Program-made: the position numbers and the translations under genes
Shown: in pieces, positions 24,513 to 32,915 of the stretch
Layout of the letters: every line of letters begins with the position of its first letter
Position numbering within the stretch: the first letter of the stretch is position 1
The notes under the pieces: generated by a model
What the model saw: only the letters and a program-made list of their open reading frames with translations
Told to the model about the DNA's origin: nothing
The model's database searches: none
Origin: Comamonas serinivorans
Lineage (GTDB): Bacteria; Pseudomonadota; Gammaproteobacteria; Burkholderiales; Burkholderiaceae_C
NCBI RefSeq assembly: GCF_002158865.1
Contig: NZ_CP021455.1
Location: forward strand, 3,472,001 to 3,536,000
Direction: 5' to 3'
Length of the DNA stretch: 64,000 nucleotides

Positions 24513-27149
24513 TCACAACCGTTCAGCCACCCAGGCTTGCACGGCGGCGAGCGCCTGGGGCAGCTTGCTGGCATCGGTGCCGCCGGCCATGGCCATGTCG
24601 GGCTTGCCGCCGCCCTTGCCGCCCACTTGGCTGGCGACGAAGTTGACCAACTCACCGGCCTTGACCTTGCCGGTTTCGGCCTTGGTCACGCCCGCGGCCA
24701 GCTGCACCTTGTCGCCATCGACGGCGGCCAGCACCACGGCAGCGGCGCCCAGCTTGTCCTTGAGCTTGTCCAGGGTCTCGCGCAGGGTCTTGGCGTCGGC
24801 GCCGTCCAGCTTGGCAGCCAGCACCTTGATGCCCTTGACCTGGACCGCCTGACTGGCCAGTTCGTCGCCCTGGCTCGAGGCCAGCTTGCCCTTGAGGGCG
24901 ATGATTTCCTTTTCCAGCGCCTTGATGGTGTCGAGGTTGGCATGGATGCGCTCGCCCAGCTCGGCCGGCGGCGTGCGCAGCGTGGCGGCGGCGCTGCTCA
25001 CCGTGTCTTCCAGCTGTTGCAGGTAGGCCAGCGCGTTCTCGCCGGTCACCGCTTCGACGCGGCGCACGCCAGCGGCCACGCCGCTTTCGGCCACGATCTT
25101 GAACAGGCCGATGTCGCCCGTGCGGTGCACGTGGGTGCCGCCGCACAGCTCGCGGCTGGTGCCGATGTCGAGCACGCGCACGCTGTCGCCGTACTTCTCG
25201 CCGAACAGCATCATGGCGCCGGTGGCTTTGGCGCTGTCGATGTCCATGACGCGGGCCTGCGTGTCGGTGTTGGCCAGCACCTCGGCGTTCACGCGGCGCT
25301 CGATCTCGCGCGTCTGCTCGGGCGTGACGGCGGCGTTGTGGGCGAAGTCGAAGCGCGTGCGCTCAGGCGTCACCAGGCTGCCCTTTTGCTGCACGTGCTC
25401 GCCCAGCACCTCGCGCAGGGCCTTGTGCATGAGGTGGGTGACAGAGTGGTTGCGCATGGTGGCGGCGCGCGCGGCCTGGTCGACCTTGGCGATCACCGCG
25501 TCGCCCACCACCAGCTCGCCCTCGGTCAGCTCGCCGTGGTGACCGTACACGCCGGCCTTGACCTTGAGGGTGTCGTTCACCGAGAAGACCCCCGCCCCGG
25601 GCCGATTGGCGAGCAGCAGCGCGCCCTGGTCGCCCACCTGCCCGCCGCTTTCGGCGTAGAACGGCGTGATGTCCAGCACCACCACCGCGCGGTCGCCGGC
25701 CTGGATGCGCTGGCGCGGTTCGCCGTCCACGTACAGCGCCACGATCTGGCCCGTGTCTTCCAGCAGGTCGTAGCCGGTGAATTGGTTGTCGGCGCCGTCG
25801 TAGGCCAGGGCCTTGTCCATCTTGAACTTGCCGGCCGCGCGCGCCGTGTCCTTCTGGTGCTGCATGGCGGTATTGAAACCGGCCTCGTCCACGCTGACGC
25901 CGCGCTCGCGGCACACGTCCTGGGTCAGGTCCAGCGGAAAGCCGTAGGTGTCGTGCAGCTTGAAGGCCACGTCGCCGGGCAGCACGGTGGCGCCCTCGGG
26001 CAAGGCGGCATCGAGGATGTGCATGCCGTTGGCCAGCGTCTCGTAGAAGCGTTCTTCCTCGGCCTTGAGCACGGCGGTGATGTGCGCCTGCTGCTCTTTC
26101 AGCTTGGGATAGGCCTCGCCCATCTGCGCCACCAGGTCGGGCACCAGCTTGTAGAAGAAGGGCTTGCCCTGGCCCAGCTTGTAGCCGTGGCGGATGGCGC
26201 GGCGGATGATGCGGCGCTGCACATAGCCACGGCCCGCGTTGTCGGGGATGACGCCATCGGCCACCAGGAACGAGGTGGCGCGAATGTGGTCGGCAATCAC
26301 CTTGAGCGAGGGGTTGGTGAGGTCGGTGCAGCCGGTTTCACGCGCGGCCGCCTGGATGAGGGCCTGGAACAGGTCGATCTCGTAGTTGCTGTGCACGTGC
26401 TGCAGGATGGCCGCGAGGCGCTCCAGGCCCATGCCGGTGTCGACGCAGGGCGCCGGCAGCGGTACGACCGAGCCGTCTTCCTGCATGTCGAACTGCATGA
26501 ACACGTGGTTCCAGATTTCGATGAAGCGGTCGCCGTCTTCGTCGGGGCTGCCCGGCGGGCCACCGGGGATGTGCGGGCCGTGGTCGTAGAAGATCTCGGA
26601 GCACGGGCCGCAGGGGCCGGTGTCGGCCATCATCCAGAAGTTGTCGGACTTGTACTTGCCGCCCTTGTTGTCGCCGATGCGCACGATGCGCTCGGCCGGC
26701 AGGCCGATGACGGTGTGCCAGATGTCGTAGGCCTCGTCGTCGTCGATGTAGACGGTGGCCAGCAGCTTCTCGGGCGGCAGCTTGTAGACCTGGGTCAGCA
26801 GCTCCCAACCCCACTGGATGGACTCTTTCTTGAAGTAGTCGCCAAACGACCAGTTGCCCAGCATTTCAAAGAACGTGTGGTGGCGCGCCGTGTAGCCCAC
26901 GTTCTCCAGGTCGTTGTGCTTGCCGCCCGCGCGCAGGCAGGCCTGCACGCTGGTCGCGCGGTTGTAAGGGCGCTTGTCGGTGCCCAGGAACACATCCTTG
27001 AACTGCACCATGCCCGAGTTGGTGAACATCAGCGTCGGGTCGTTGGCCGGCACCAGCGAACTGGACGGCACCACGGTGTGGCCACGCTGGGCAAAGAAGT
27101 CCAGAAAACTCTGGCGGATGTCGGCGACGGAATGGGGAGCTTGGCTCAT
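24513..27149 (-). CDS. alaS: Alanyl-tRNA synthetase
   Basis: AlaRS charges tRNA-Ala and edits mischarged Ser and Gly. The 878-residue product has the class II catalytic domain (IRQSFLDFFAQRGHTVVPSSSLVP, then FFEMLGNWSFGDYFKKE), tRNA-recognition region, the editing domain with zinc ligands HSVTHLMHKAL and CGGTHVHRTGDIG, and the C-terminal C-Ala domain (GGGKPDMAMAGGTD). The ATG at 27149 (MSQAPHSVADIRQSF) matches relatives; the open frame extends upstream spuriously. Confidence 0.97.
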   Translation of the reverse strand: MSQAPHSVADIRQSFLDFFAQRGHTVVPSSSLVPANDPTLMFTNSGMVQFKDVFLGTDKRPYNRATSVQACLRAGGKHNDLENVGYTARHHTFFEMLGNWSFGDYFKKESIQWGWELLTQVYKLPPEKLLATVYIDDDEAYDIWHTVIGLPAERIVRIGDNKGGKYKSDNFWMMADTGPCGPCSEIFYDHGPHIPGGPPGSPDEDGDRFIEIWNHVFMQFDMQEDGSVVPLPAPCVDTGMGLERLAAILQHVHSNYEIDLFQALIQAAARETGCTDLTNPSLKVIADHIRATSFLVADGVIPDNAGRGYVQRRIIRRAIRHGYKLGQGKPFFYKLVPDLVAQMGEAYPKLKEQQAHITAVLKAEEERFYETLANGMHILDAALPEGATVLPGDVAFKLHDTYGFPLDLTQDVCRERGVSVDEAGFNTAMQHQKDTARAAGKFKMDKALAYDGADNQFTGYDLLEDTGQIVALYVDGEPRQRIQAGDRAVVVLDITPFYAESGGQVGDQGALLLANRPGAGVFSVNDTLKVKAGVYGHHGELTEGELVVGDAVIAKVDQAARAATMRNHSVTHLMHKALREVLGEHVQQKGSLVTPERTRFDFAHNAAVTPEQTREIERRVNAEVLANTDTQARVMDIDSAKATGAMMLFGEKYGDSVRVLDIGTSRELCGGTHVHRTGDIGLFKIVAESGVAAGVRRVEAVTGENALAYLQQLEDTVSSAAATLRTPPAELGERIHANLDTIKALEKEIIALKGKLASSQGDELASQAVQVKGIKVLAAKLDGADAKTLRETLDKLKDKLGAAAVVLAAVDGDKVQLAAGVTKAETGKVKAGELVNFVASQVGGKGGGKPDMAMAGGTDASKLPQALAAVQAWVAERL

Positions 27150-27396
27150 GGTGCAAAGCGGTGGGCTGATGGGCCGCCTGCGCCGGGGCACCTGGACGCT
27201 GGGGTCCCCGAACCTTGCCGACACTCGGGCACATTCCCGGCCGGCTGCGCATGGCGGCAAACCCGGCATTTTAGGCTGCATCCCCTGGCGCACGACCGTG
27301 GACCCGGGCCGCCCGTGTGCAGCCAGGGCAAGGACGATTGCTATGCTTGCGCGGTTCGCCAGCGGATTGGCCTCTGGCCCCACGAATCGGCACACC

Positions 27397-29547
27397 ATGT
27401 GGAAGCGACTGCGGCTCTGGCTCTCCCCTTCTCCCCCGGCACCGGACGACGCGGCCCCACACATCGAACCGGGCCTGGACGCCCCATCGGCCACCGATCA
27501 AGCCGCCCCCGAAGCCGGGCCACACCACCCGGACCTGCTGGAGCTGGGCGATGCCTACGCATCGGCCCTGCCCGGCGGCCCGCAGACCGCCCGTGCCGAC
27601 ACAGAGCCGGTGTTGAGCCACCAGGCCGATGCCGACCCGGCCGACCTGCCCGTGCCCCGGCAGGTGCCGCTCGACCTGGCGCCTGGGCCTGCCGATCTGG
27701 CGCTCGACCCGCCGCTCAACCCGCCGGCCGACGGCGCCACCGACACCCCGCCGCGGCCTGCGACGCCCAGACTGCTCCCCGTGGCGGACGCATCGCTGGA
27801 CAAGCTGGCCCTCGATCCGGTCCTCGATCCGACCTTGGACCCGCCCCTCGACGCCGTCCCGCCCCTGGCCGCTGAGCCAGCCCATGCATCCGTCGCCGAG
27901 CCCACCCTGACGTCAGCCGCCGAGCCAACCCGCGCCCCCATCGCGGAGCCTGTCCGTGCGTCAGCCGTGGCGCGCCAGCCCATGCGTGAGGTGGAGCCCA
28001 CGCTGGAGCCTGTGCTCAACCTGGCACCCGACCCGCGACGCGAGCCGGCGCATGACACCGACGCCCCTGCCGTCGATGCCCCAGCACCAGCCGCCCCGCC
28101 CACACCCACCTCCCCGACCGTCGCCGCGACCGCAAGCGACCGCGGCGAGCCGGCCTGGTCCGAGGCCTGGCCCGACGACGTGCCCGCTCACGGTTTGCCC
28201 GCTCACCCGGCCGAGCGACGCGAGCCCGGCCTGCACCACGGCGACGCCGAGGTCACGCCCTGGCCCGAATCGCGGCTGGACCCTTACCTGCCCTCGCAGT
28301 TGCCCCTCGATGCCCTCGACACGACCGGGGAACCCGTGCTGACCGACGAGGCTGCGGCCCCGGCCCGCCAGGCACCCACGCCTGCCCCCACCTTCGCCTC
28401 AGCGCCTGCTGCGGTCACCGCTGCACCCGTCATCACGCCGCTTACCGCACCGGCCGCGCCCGCCATCGCACCGGTCCCCGCGCCGCCTGCGCTGGCCCGC
28501 GCGCCCGAGGACCAGCCCGTCCTCGTGCACGTGTTCGCCACCCTGCGCGAAGGGGTTTCGCCGCCGTTTGCCAGCCTGACGCTGGAGCACCTGGACACCC
28601 GCCACCCCGAGATGGCCGAGCACCTGACCGGCCTGATGCGCTACGTGCAAGGCCGCAACCCGGCCGACATGACCCCGCGCCGCCATGCGCTGTGGCGCCA
28701 CCTGCAACGCGTGCAGCACGTCTGGCGGCTCACGCTCATGCCCGCGCAGCTGGAGGCGCTGGGCCAGTGGGCCGGTGCCGTCAATGGCGTGGTGGCCCTG
28801 CCCGACGGCAGCGTGCGCGACCCCAAGGGCTACGTGCTGCTGGCCGCGCCGGGCGGCAGCGACGACGCGCTGGCCCGCCTGCCCCACCCCGCCGACGCCT
28901 GGCAGCGCAAGCGGGCCAGCGAAGCCCTCATGCGCGCCCGCGGCTGGCGCGTGTCGGCCAGCCTGCCGCCCGTGGCCGGCGCTGGCGAAGTCAGCCTGCG
29001 CACGGTGCCCGACGTCGTCGGCCGCGCGCTGGCCCTGGTGCTGGTCGCCGCGCGGGCCGAGTCGCTGGCGGCGGGCGGTGGCGATGCCCTCACACCCGAC
29101 CGCTTGCGCCAGCGGCTGCCCGCCGCGCTCGCGCACCTCAGCCCGAACGAGCGCCAGTTCCTCGACACCGCGGCCCCCACGCAGGCCCAGGTCGTGGCCA
29201 TGGGCTGGCGCTACGAGGCCCTGCATGGGCTGCTGTGGGCCCTTGGCCTGCTGGACGATCTGCCCTGGCCCCAGGACGTCTGCAACGTCGCGCAGTGCGT
29301 GGCGCTGCTGCTGGACGCGAACCTGGACCGCCTGGCGCACGACGCCAGCCTGCGCCCCGCCAGCGACATCCTTGACCAACTGGACCTGCACATGCGCCTG
29401 CACTGGCTGCTGCGCGACAGCGAGCTGCAGGGCCAGACCGCCCCGCAGGCGCTGCGCCGCGGCGTGGTCATGGAGCGCCACCAGGTCCTCAACTGGCTCA
29501 TCGCGTTCGAGCAGGCCGACTGGGACAAGGTGGGCACACCCACCTGA
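27397..29547 (+). CDS. DUF4272 protein with long low-complexity N-terminal region
   Basis: The 716-residue product has two parts. Residues about 15-375 are Pro/Ala/Asp/Glu-rich with imprecise short repeats (LALDPVLDPTLDPPLD; EPAHASVAEPT, EPTRAPIAEPV), likely disordered. The C-terminal 340 residues fit DUF4272: AWQRKRASEALMRARGWRVS, then LSPNERQFLD, GWRYEALHGLLWALGLLDDLPWP and a final LRRGVVMERHQVLNWLI. The start MWKRLRLWLSPSPP at 27397 is a guess since the frame is open far upstream. Function unknown. Divergent from alaS, with 52-bp copy 7 eight bp after its stop. Confidence 0.8.
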   Translation: MWKRLRLWLSPSPPAPDDAAPHIEPGLDAPSATDQAAPEAGPHHPDLLELGDAYASALPGGPQTARADTEPVLSHQADADPADLPVPRQVPLDLAPGPADLALDPPLNPPADGATDTPPRPATPRLLPVADASLDKLALDPVLDPTLDPPLDAVPPLAAEPAHASVAEPTLTSAAEPTRAPIAEPVRASAVARQPMREVEPTLEPVLNLAPDPRREPAHDTDAPAVDAPAPAAPPTPTSPTVAATASDRGEPAWSEAWPDDVPAHGLPAHPAERREPGLHHGDAEVTPWPESRLDPYLPSQLPLDALDTTGEPVLTDEAAAPARQAPTPAPTFASAPAAVTAAPVITPLTAPAAPAIAPVPAPPALARAPEDQPVLVHVFATLREGVSPPFASLTLEHLDTRHPEMAEHLTGLMRYVQGRNPADMTPRRHALWRHLQRVQHVWRLTLMPAQLEALGQWAGAVNGVVALPDGSVRDPKGYVLLAAPGGSDDALARLPHPADAWQRKRASEALMRARGWRVSASLPPVAGAGEVSLRTVPDVVGRALALVLVAARAESLAAGGGDALTPDRLRQRLPAALAHLSPNERQFLDTAAPTQAQVVAMGWRYEALHGLLWALGLLDDLPWPQDVCNVAQCVALLLDANLDRLAHDASLRPASDILDQLDLHMRLHWLLRDSELQGQTAPQALRRGVVMERHQVLNWLIAFEQADWDKVGTPT

Positions 29548-29554
29548 CTGCCTT

Positions 29555-29606
29555 GTAGTATCTGCCCATTCCCGTTTCTTGACAAACAGGAATGGCACCA
29601 TACTCT
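29555..29606. repeat. 52-bp palindromic element, copy 7
   Basis: GTAGTAT pairs with ATACTCT and the inner CCATTCCCGTTT pairs with AAACAGGAATGG. It lies 8 bp beyond the DUF4272 stop and about 150 bp before the first ybjQ gene. Confidence 0.9.
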
Positions 29607-29762
29607 TCATTCATCCACAACCTTCAACGCCCGTTCAGGCCGCGCGCGCGCGGACGCCCTGAGCGCCAGCGCGCCGCGTTGCGTGCCGCCGGCAACGCGG
29701 CTCGAACTCGCGCTGACCATGCCGCACAATGCGCTGCATCCACAACCCGGAGGAGGATCCCC

Positions 29763-30086
29763 ATGCTGCTGAGCAACACCGAATACATTCCCGGCCACCG
29801 CGTGAGCCGCCACCTGGGCCTGGTGCAGGGCAGCACCGTGCGCTCCAAGCACGCGGGGCGCGACCTGATGGCCGGCCTGAAGAACATCGTCGGTGGCGAG
29901 CTCAAGGGCTACACCGAGCTGCTCAACGAATCGCGGCAGGAGGCGCTGGACCGCATGCAGGCCCAGGCCAAGCAGCTCGGCGCCAATGCGGTGATCAACA
30001 TCCGCTTCTCCACCTCGAACATCGCGGCCGGCGCCTCCGAGCTGCTGGCCTACGGCACGGCGGTGGTCATCGACAGCGCCGCATGA
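29763..30086 (+). CDS. YbjQ-family (UPF0145) heavy-metal-binding-like protein
   Basis: A 107-residue soluble protein of the YbjQ/UPF0145 family, whose members form small pentameric alpha/beta rings of unclear role. Family features: an N-terminal VSRHLGLVQGSTVRSKHAGRD, the middle GGELKGYTELLNESRQEALDRM, and a C-terminal GANAVINIRFSTSNI followed by LLAYGTAVVI. GGAGG stands before the ATG at 29763. A paralogue follows 10 bp downstream. Confidence 0.9.
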   Translation: MLLSNTEYIPGHRVSRHLGLVQGSTVRSKHAGRDLMAGLKNIVGGELKGYTELLNESRQEALDRMQAQAKQLGANAVINIRFSTSNIAAGASELLAYGTAVVIDSAA

Positions 30087-30096
30087 GGCCCGCGCC

Positions 30097-30570
30097 ATGG
30101 AATTCCTCATCAACCTGGGGTTCATCCTCCTGCTGGGCCTCATCGGCCTGGTGTTTGGCAGCCTGAGCGAGCGCAAGCACTACCGCTCCATCCGCGAACG
30201 CGAAGCGCGCTACCGGCACATCCTGGTCTTCAACGAAAAAAAGCCGCCGCTCACGGTGTCGGGACAGCCGTTCCACCTCGTGCAGGGCTCGGTGGTGGTG
30301 TCGAGCGACTACTTCAAGAACATGGCCGCCGGCCTGCGCAGCCTGTTCGGCGGCAACCTGAAGAACTACGAAGCCCTGCTGGACCGCGCCCGCCGCGAGG
30401 CCTTGCTGCGGCTGAAAGAGCAAGCCCATGCGCGCGGCGCCCACTTGGTGGTGGGCGTGCTGTTCGAGACCAGCACGCTGAACCAGAACGGCCGCGGCCA
30501 GATCGTCAGCTGCGAGGTGCTGGCCTACGGCACGGCCTTCGTCATGCCGCGCGAGCCCGTGGCCGCCTGA
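30097..30570 (+). CDS. YbjQ-family protein with N-terminal membrane anchor
   Basis: A 157-residue paralogue of the preceding gene: GQPFHLVQGSVVVSSDYFK, NLKNYEALLDRARREALLRL, GAHLVVGVLFETSTL and VLAYGTAFVM align with the corresponding segments. It adds an N-terminal hydrophobic segment (NLGFILLLGLIGLVFG) that should anchor it in the inner membrane, with the YbjQ domain following a basic stretch. The pair is probably an operon formed by tandem duplication. Function not known. Confidence 0.88.
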   Translation: MEFLINLGFILLLGLIGLVFGSLSERKHYRSIREREARYRHILVFNEKKPPLTVSGQPFHLVQGSVVVSSDYFKNMAAGLRSLFGGNLKNYEALLDRARREALLRLKEQAHARGAHLVVGVLFETSTLNQNGRGQIVSCEVLAYGTAFVMPREPVAA

Positions 30571-30973
30571 GCCTTGGCGGCGCGACCCGTCCCGGGACCG
30601 CCGCCTTGAATCGGCCGGGCTGAAGGGCTGAGCCCGTCAGCGCCCTGGCCTGGGAGGCGTACAGCGCGGCCAGGCCCACGCCGCGTCCCCATCCCGAAGC
30701 AGCGCATGAAGGGCCGCCAACCCGCACGATTGCTCAGGGTCGGCGGCGGCGTGCGCGGGGTGGCATGGCCACATCGGCCTCCACGCCCTGTCGTTTCAGC
30801 TGGTGCCCACGCCGGCCCACCCAAGCAGTATGACCCCTTTGTCGATCAGAAACTGACGGCAGTGGCTCCATACCCCATTCATCGTTCTGTTGACATCTCC
30901 GGACTGCGCCAGGCCGCCCAAATCACCACACCGTTCCCATTGACGCCAGGCCCCAGGCGAATCGAACGCGAGG
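30571..30973. other. Convergent intergenic region without genes
   Basis: Between the second ybjQ gene (plus) and chrA (minus). It contains 52-bp copy 8 and GC-rich sequence with no credible reading frame or T-tailed terminator. Confidence 0.6.
30825..30876. repeat. 52-bp palindromic element, copy 8
   Basis: GTATG pairs with CATAC in the outer stem; the inner part (TTTGTCGATCAG against CTGACGGCAG) is imperfect. It lies between convergent genes, 98 bp from the chrA stop. Confidence 0.85.
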
Positions 30974-32323
30974 TCAGGCCGCCACCAACGTCATGCCCCA
31001 GCCCGTCAGCGCAGCGAGCAACACCACCCACACCGGCGACACCCGGGCCACCACCAACAGGCCGAACGCCGTCAGCGCCAGCGCCAGATCGGCCCGGCCG
31101 TGGATGGCGCTGGTCCACACCGGGTCGTACAGGGCAGCGGCCAGGATGCCGACGACCGCCGCGTTGATGCCCGCCATGACGCGCTGAACCCCGGCGCGGT
31201 GCCGCAGCGCCTCCCAGAACGGCAAGGCCGCAACCAGCACCAGCAGCGCCGGCAGGAAGATCACCGCCAGCAAGGCCAGGCCACCGACCCAGCCGCTCAG
31301 CGGCCCGTGAACCTGCGCGCCCAGGTAAGCGGCAAAGCTGAACAAGGGCCCTGGCACCGCCTGCGCCGCGCCATAGCCCGCCATGAACTCGGCGTTGCTC
31401 ATCAGCCCGCTGGGCACCACCGTGGCCTGCAGCAGCGGCAACACCACATGCCCGCCGCCGAACACCAGCGCGCCAGCGCGGTACACGCCGTCCAGCAGCG
31501 CCAGCGTGGACGAGCCAGTGGCGGTCGCCCACAGCGGCAGCCCCACCAGCGGCAGCGCGAACAGCAGCAGCGCCACCCAGCCCACCCGGCGCGACACGGC
31601 CCCGCGCACGCGCAGCGGACCCGAGGCCCCCACCGGACCCATCGGGCCAGCCGAACCGGGTGGGGCCACGGTGAGCCCCCACCCGCCCAGCAGCCCCACC
31701 AGGATGAGGGCCGCCACCTGCCCCAGTGCCGAGGGCAACGCCAGGGTCAGCAGCGCCGCCAGAAAGGCAAGGCCCGCGCGCGGGCGATCCGTGCACAGCG
31801 TCCGGGCCATGCCCCACACCGCCTGGGCCACGACGGCCACCGCCACCACCTTGAGCCCCTGCACGGCGCCCGTCAGCGCCGGTCCCTGGACATGGGCCAT
31901 GCCCAGCGCAAACAGGATCAGCACCACGGCCGACGGCAGGGTGAAGCCCAGCCACGCCGCCAGCAGCCCCGGCCAGCCGGCGCGGCCCAGGCCCAGCGCC
32001 ATGCCCACCTGGCTGCTGGCCGGGCCCGGCAGGAACTGGCACAGCGCGACGAGGTCGGCGTAGCGGCGGTCGTCCAGCCAGCGGCGGCGCTCGACGAACT
32101 CGGTGCGGAAGTACGCCAGGTGCGCGATCGGACCGCCAAACGACGTGAGCCCCAGCTTCAGGAAGGCCCCCAGCACCTCGGCGAACGTACCAGTGGCGGA
32201 CGTACCGGTGGCGGGCGCACCGGCTGCGGATGTACCGGTGGCGGGCATACCGGCTGCGGGCATCCCGGCCACGTCGGGGTCGCGGGCGGGCTCAGGGGGA
32301 CGGGCGGGCGTGGCTGGGGTCAT
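30974..32323 (-). CDS. chrA: Chromate transporter ChrA
   Basis: ChrA expels chromate across the inner membrane by proton antiport in characterised relatives. The 449-residue product has the duplicated CHR arrangement: FLKLGLTSFGGPIAHLAYF with QFLPGPASSQVGMALG in the first half and GALVFGGGHVVLPLLQ with AQAVPGPLFSFAAYLGA in the second, joined by a Gly/Pro-rich linker. About ten membrane segments. The N-terminus is unusual: six near-perfect pentapeptide repeats of GMPAA/GTSAT type. It is a single gene without chrB nearby. Confidence 0.93.
   Translation of the reverse strand: MTPATPARPPEPARDPDVAGMPAAGMPATGTSAAGAPATGTSATGTFAEVLGAFLKLGLTSFGGPIAHLAYFRTEFVERRRWLDDRRYADLVALCQFLPGPASSQVGMALGLGRAGWPGLLAAWLGFTLPSAVVLILFALGMAHVQGPALTGAVQGLKVVAVAVVAQAVWGMARTLCTDRPRAGLAFLAALLTLALPSALGQVAALILVGLLGGWGLTVAPPGSAGPMGPVGASGPLRVRGAVSRRVGWVALLLFALPLVGLPLWATATGSSTLALLDGVYRAGALVFGGGHVVLPLLQATVVPSGLMSNAEFMAGYGAAQAVPGPLFSFAAYLGAQVHGPLSGWVGGLALLAVIFLPALLVLVAALPFWEALRHRAGVQRVMAGINAAVVGILAAALYDPVWTSAIHGRADLALALTAFGLLVVARVSPVWVVLLAALTGWGMTLVAA
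32187..32270 (-). repeat. 15-bp tandem repeats encoding pentapeptides in ChrA
   Basis: About six tandem units of roughly 15 bp (pattern around accggtggcgggc) encode GMPAA-GMPAT-GTSAA-GAPAT-GTSAT before the first CHR motif. Being in frame and of 5-codon length, they can change copy number without breaking the gene. Confidence 0.8.
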
Positions 32324-32915
32324 GGGTGTGCGGTCGGGCGTGAGGACTCGCCGGGTTCAAGCCTGCATGATGCCGCCGGGCCCGCGCTGTGCGCGAGCGA
32401 GCTGCTGGGCTGGAGAACCGAAGGGCCGGACAGCCGCCCGTGTACACAGCCAACCTGGCGCCGATGCACGCGCCGCGTGTCTGCCGGGGCGCCTTGGCCG
32501 CACGCTGCCCTCGCCGCCCACGCCGGATACAGCGCGGACGCCGGGCCTGGCACGGCACGCCCTCCGGGCCGGGGCCATGCCATTGGCCCAGCCCTGTAAA
32601 CGATCAGCACGCAGTATGCGGGCATGGTCGTTTTTTTGTAAACGACAAGATCTGCATACTGCCTTCACATCTCAACAACCAGAGGCCTGCGACACGGGTT
32701 CCAGCACTGGGCCGCTGAGCGTCAGCGACCCACGCGGTGTCTGCCGCCTACCTCGGCCATCGCGTGGACCTGGCCAAGGTCACGGCGCTGCTCGACGAGG
32801 TTCGCGCCACCGGCCTGGACTGAGCCACCCGCAGGCCTGGCCTTCGCTGCCACTCACTGCCGTGTCACGCCGCTGACGCGCACGCCCGTTAGGTTCCAGG
32901 GTTTCTTTGAACCGA
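32324..32915. other. Intergenic region with 52-bp copy 9 and a possible gene tail
   Basis: No complete gene. A plus-strand frame at 32719-32823 reads AYLGHRVDLAKVTALLDEVR and stops at 32821; it looks like the C-terminal tail of a lost enzyme gene, but I cannot name the family. The rest shows no credible coding. Confidence 0.4.
32611..32662. repeat. 52-bp palindromic element, copy 9
   Basis: Perfect 9-bp outer stem GCAGTATGC/GCATACTGC and inner GTCGTTT/AAACGAC, with a non-pairing middle. The inner stem has a T-A pair where most copies have C-G, a compensated change. It lies between divergent genes. Confidence 0.93.

Noticed and set aside
24468..27875. Plus-strand open frame of more than 1100 codons opposite alaS
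   Set aside because: Antisense to alaS; composition is Ala/Gly/Val/His/Arg-rich without motifs. High third-position GC keeps antisense frames open.
32719..32823. Named enzyme tail at AYLGHRVDLAKVTALLDEVR
   Set aside because: Looks protein-like but too short to assign to a family; kept only as a note on the intergenic region.
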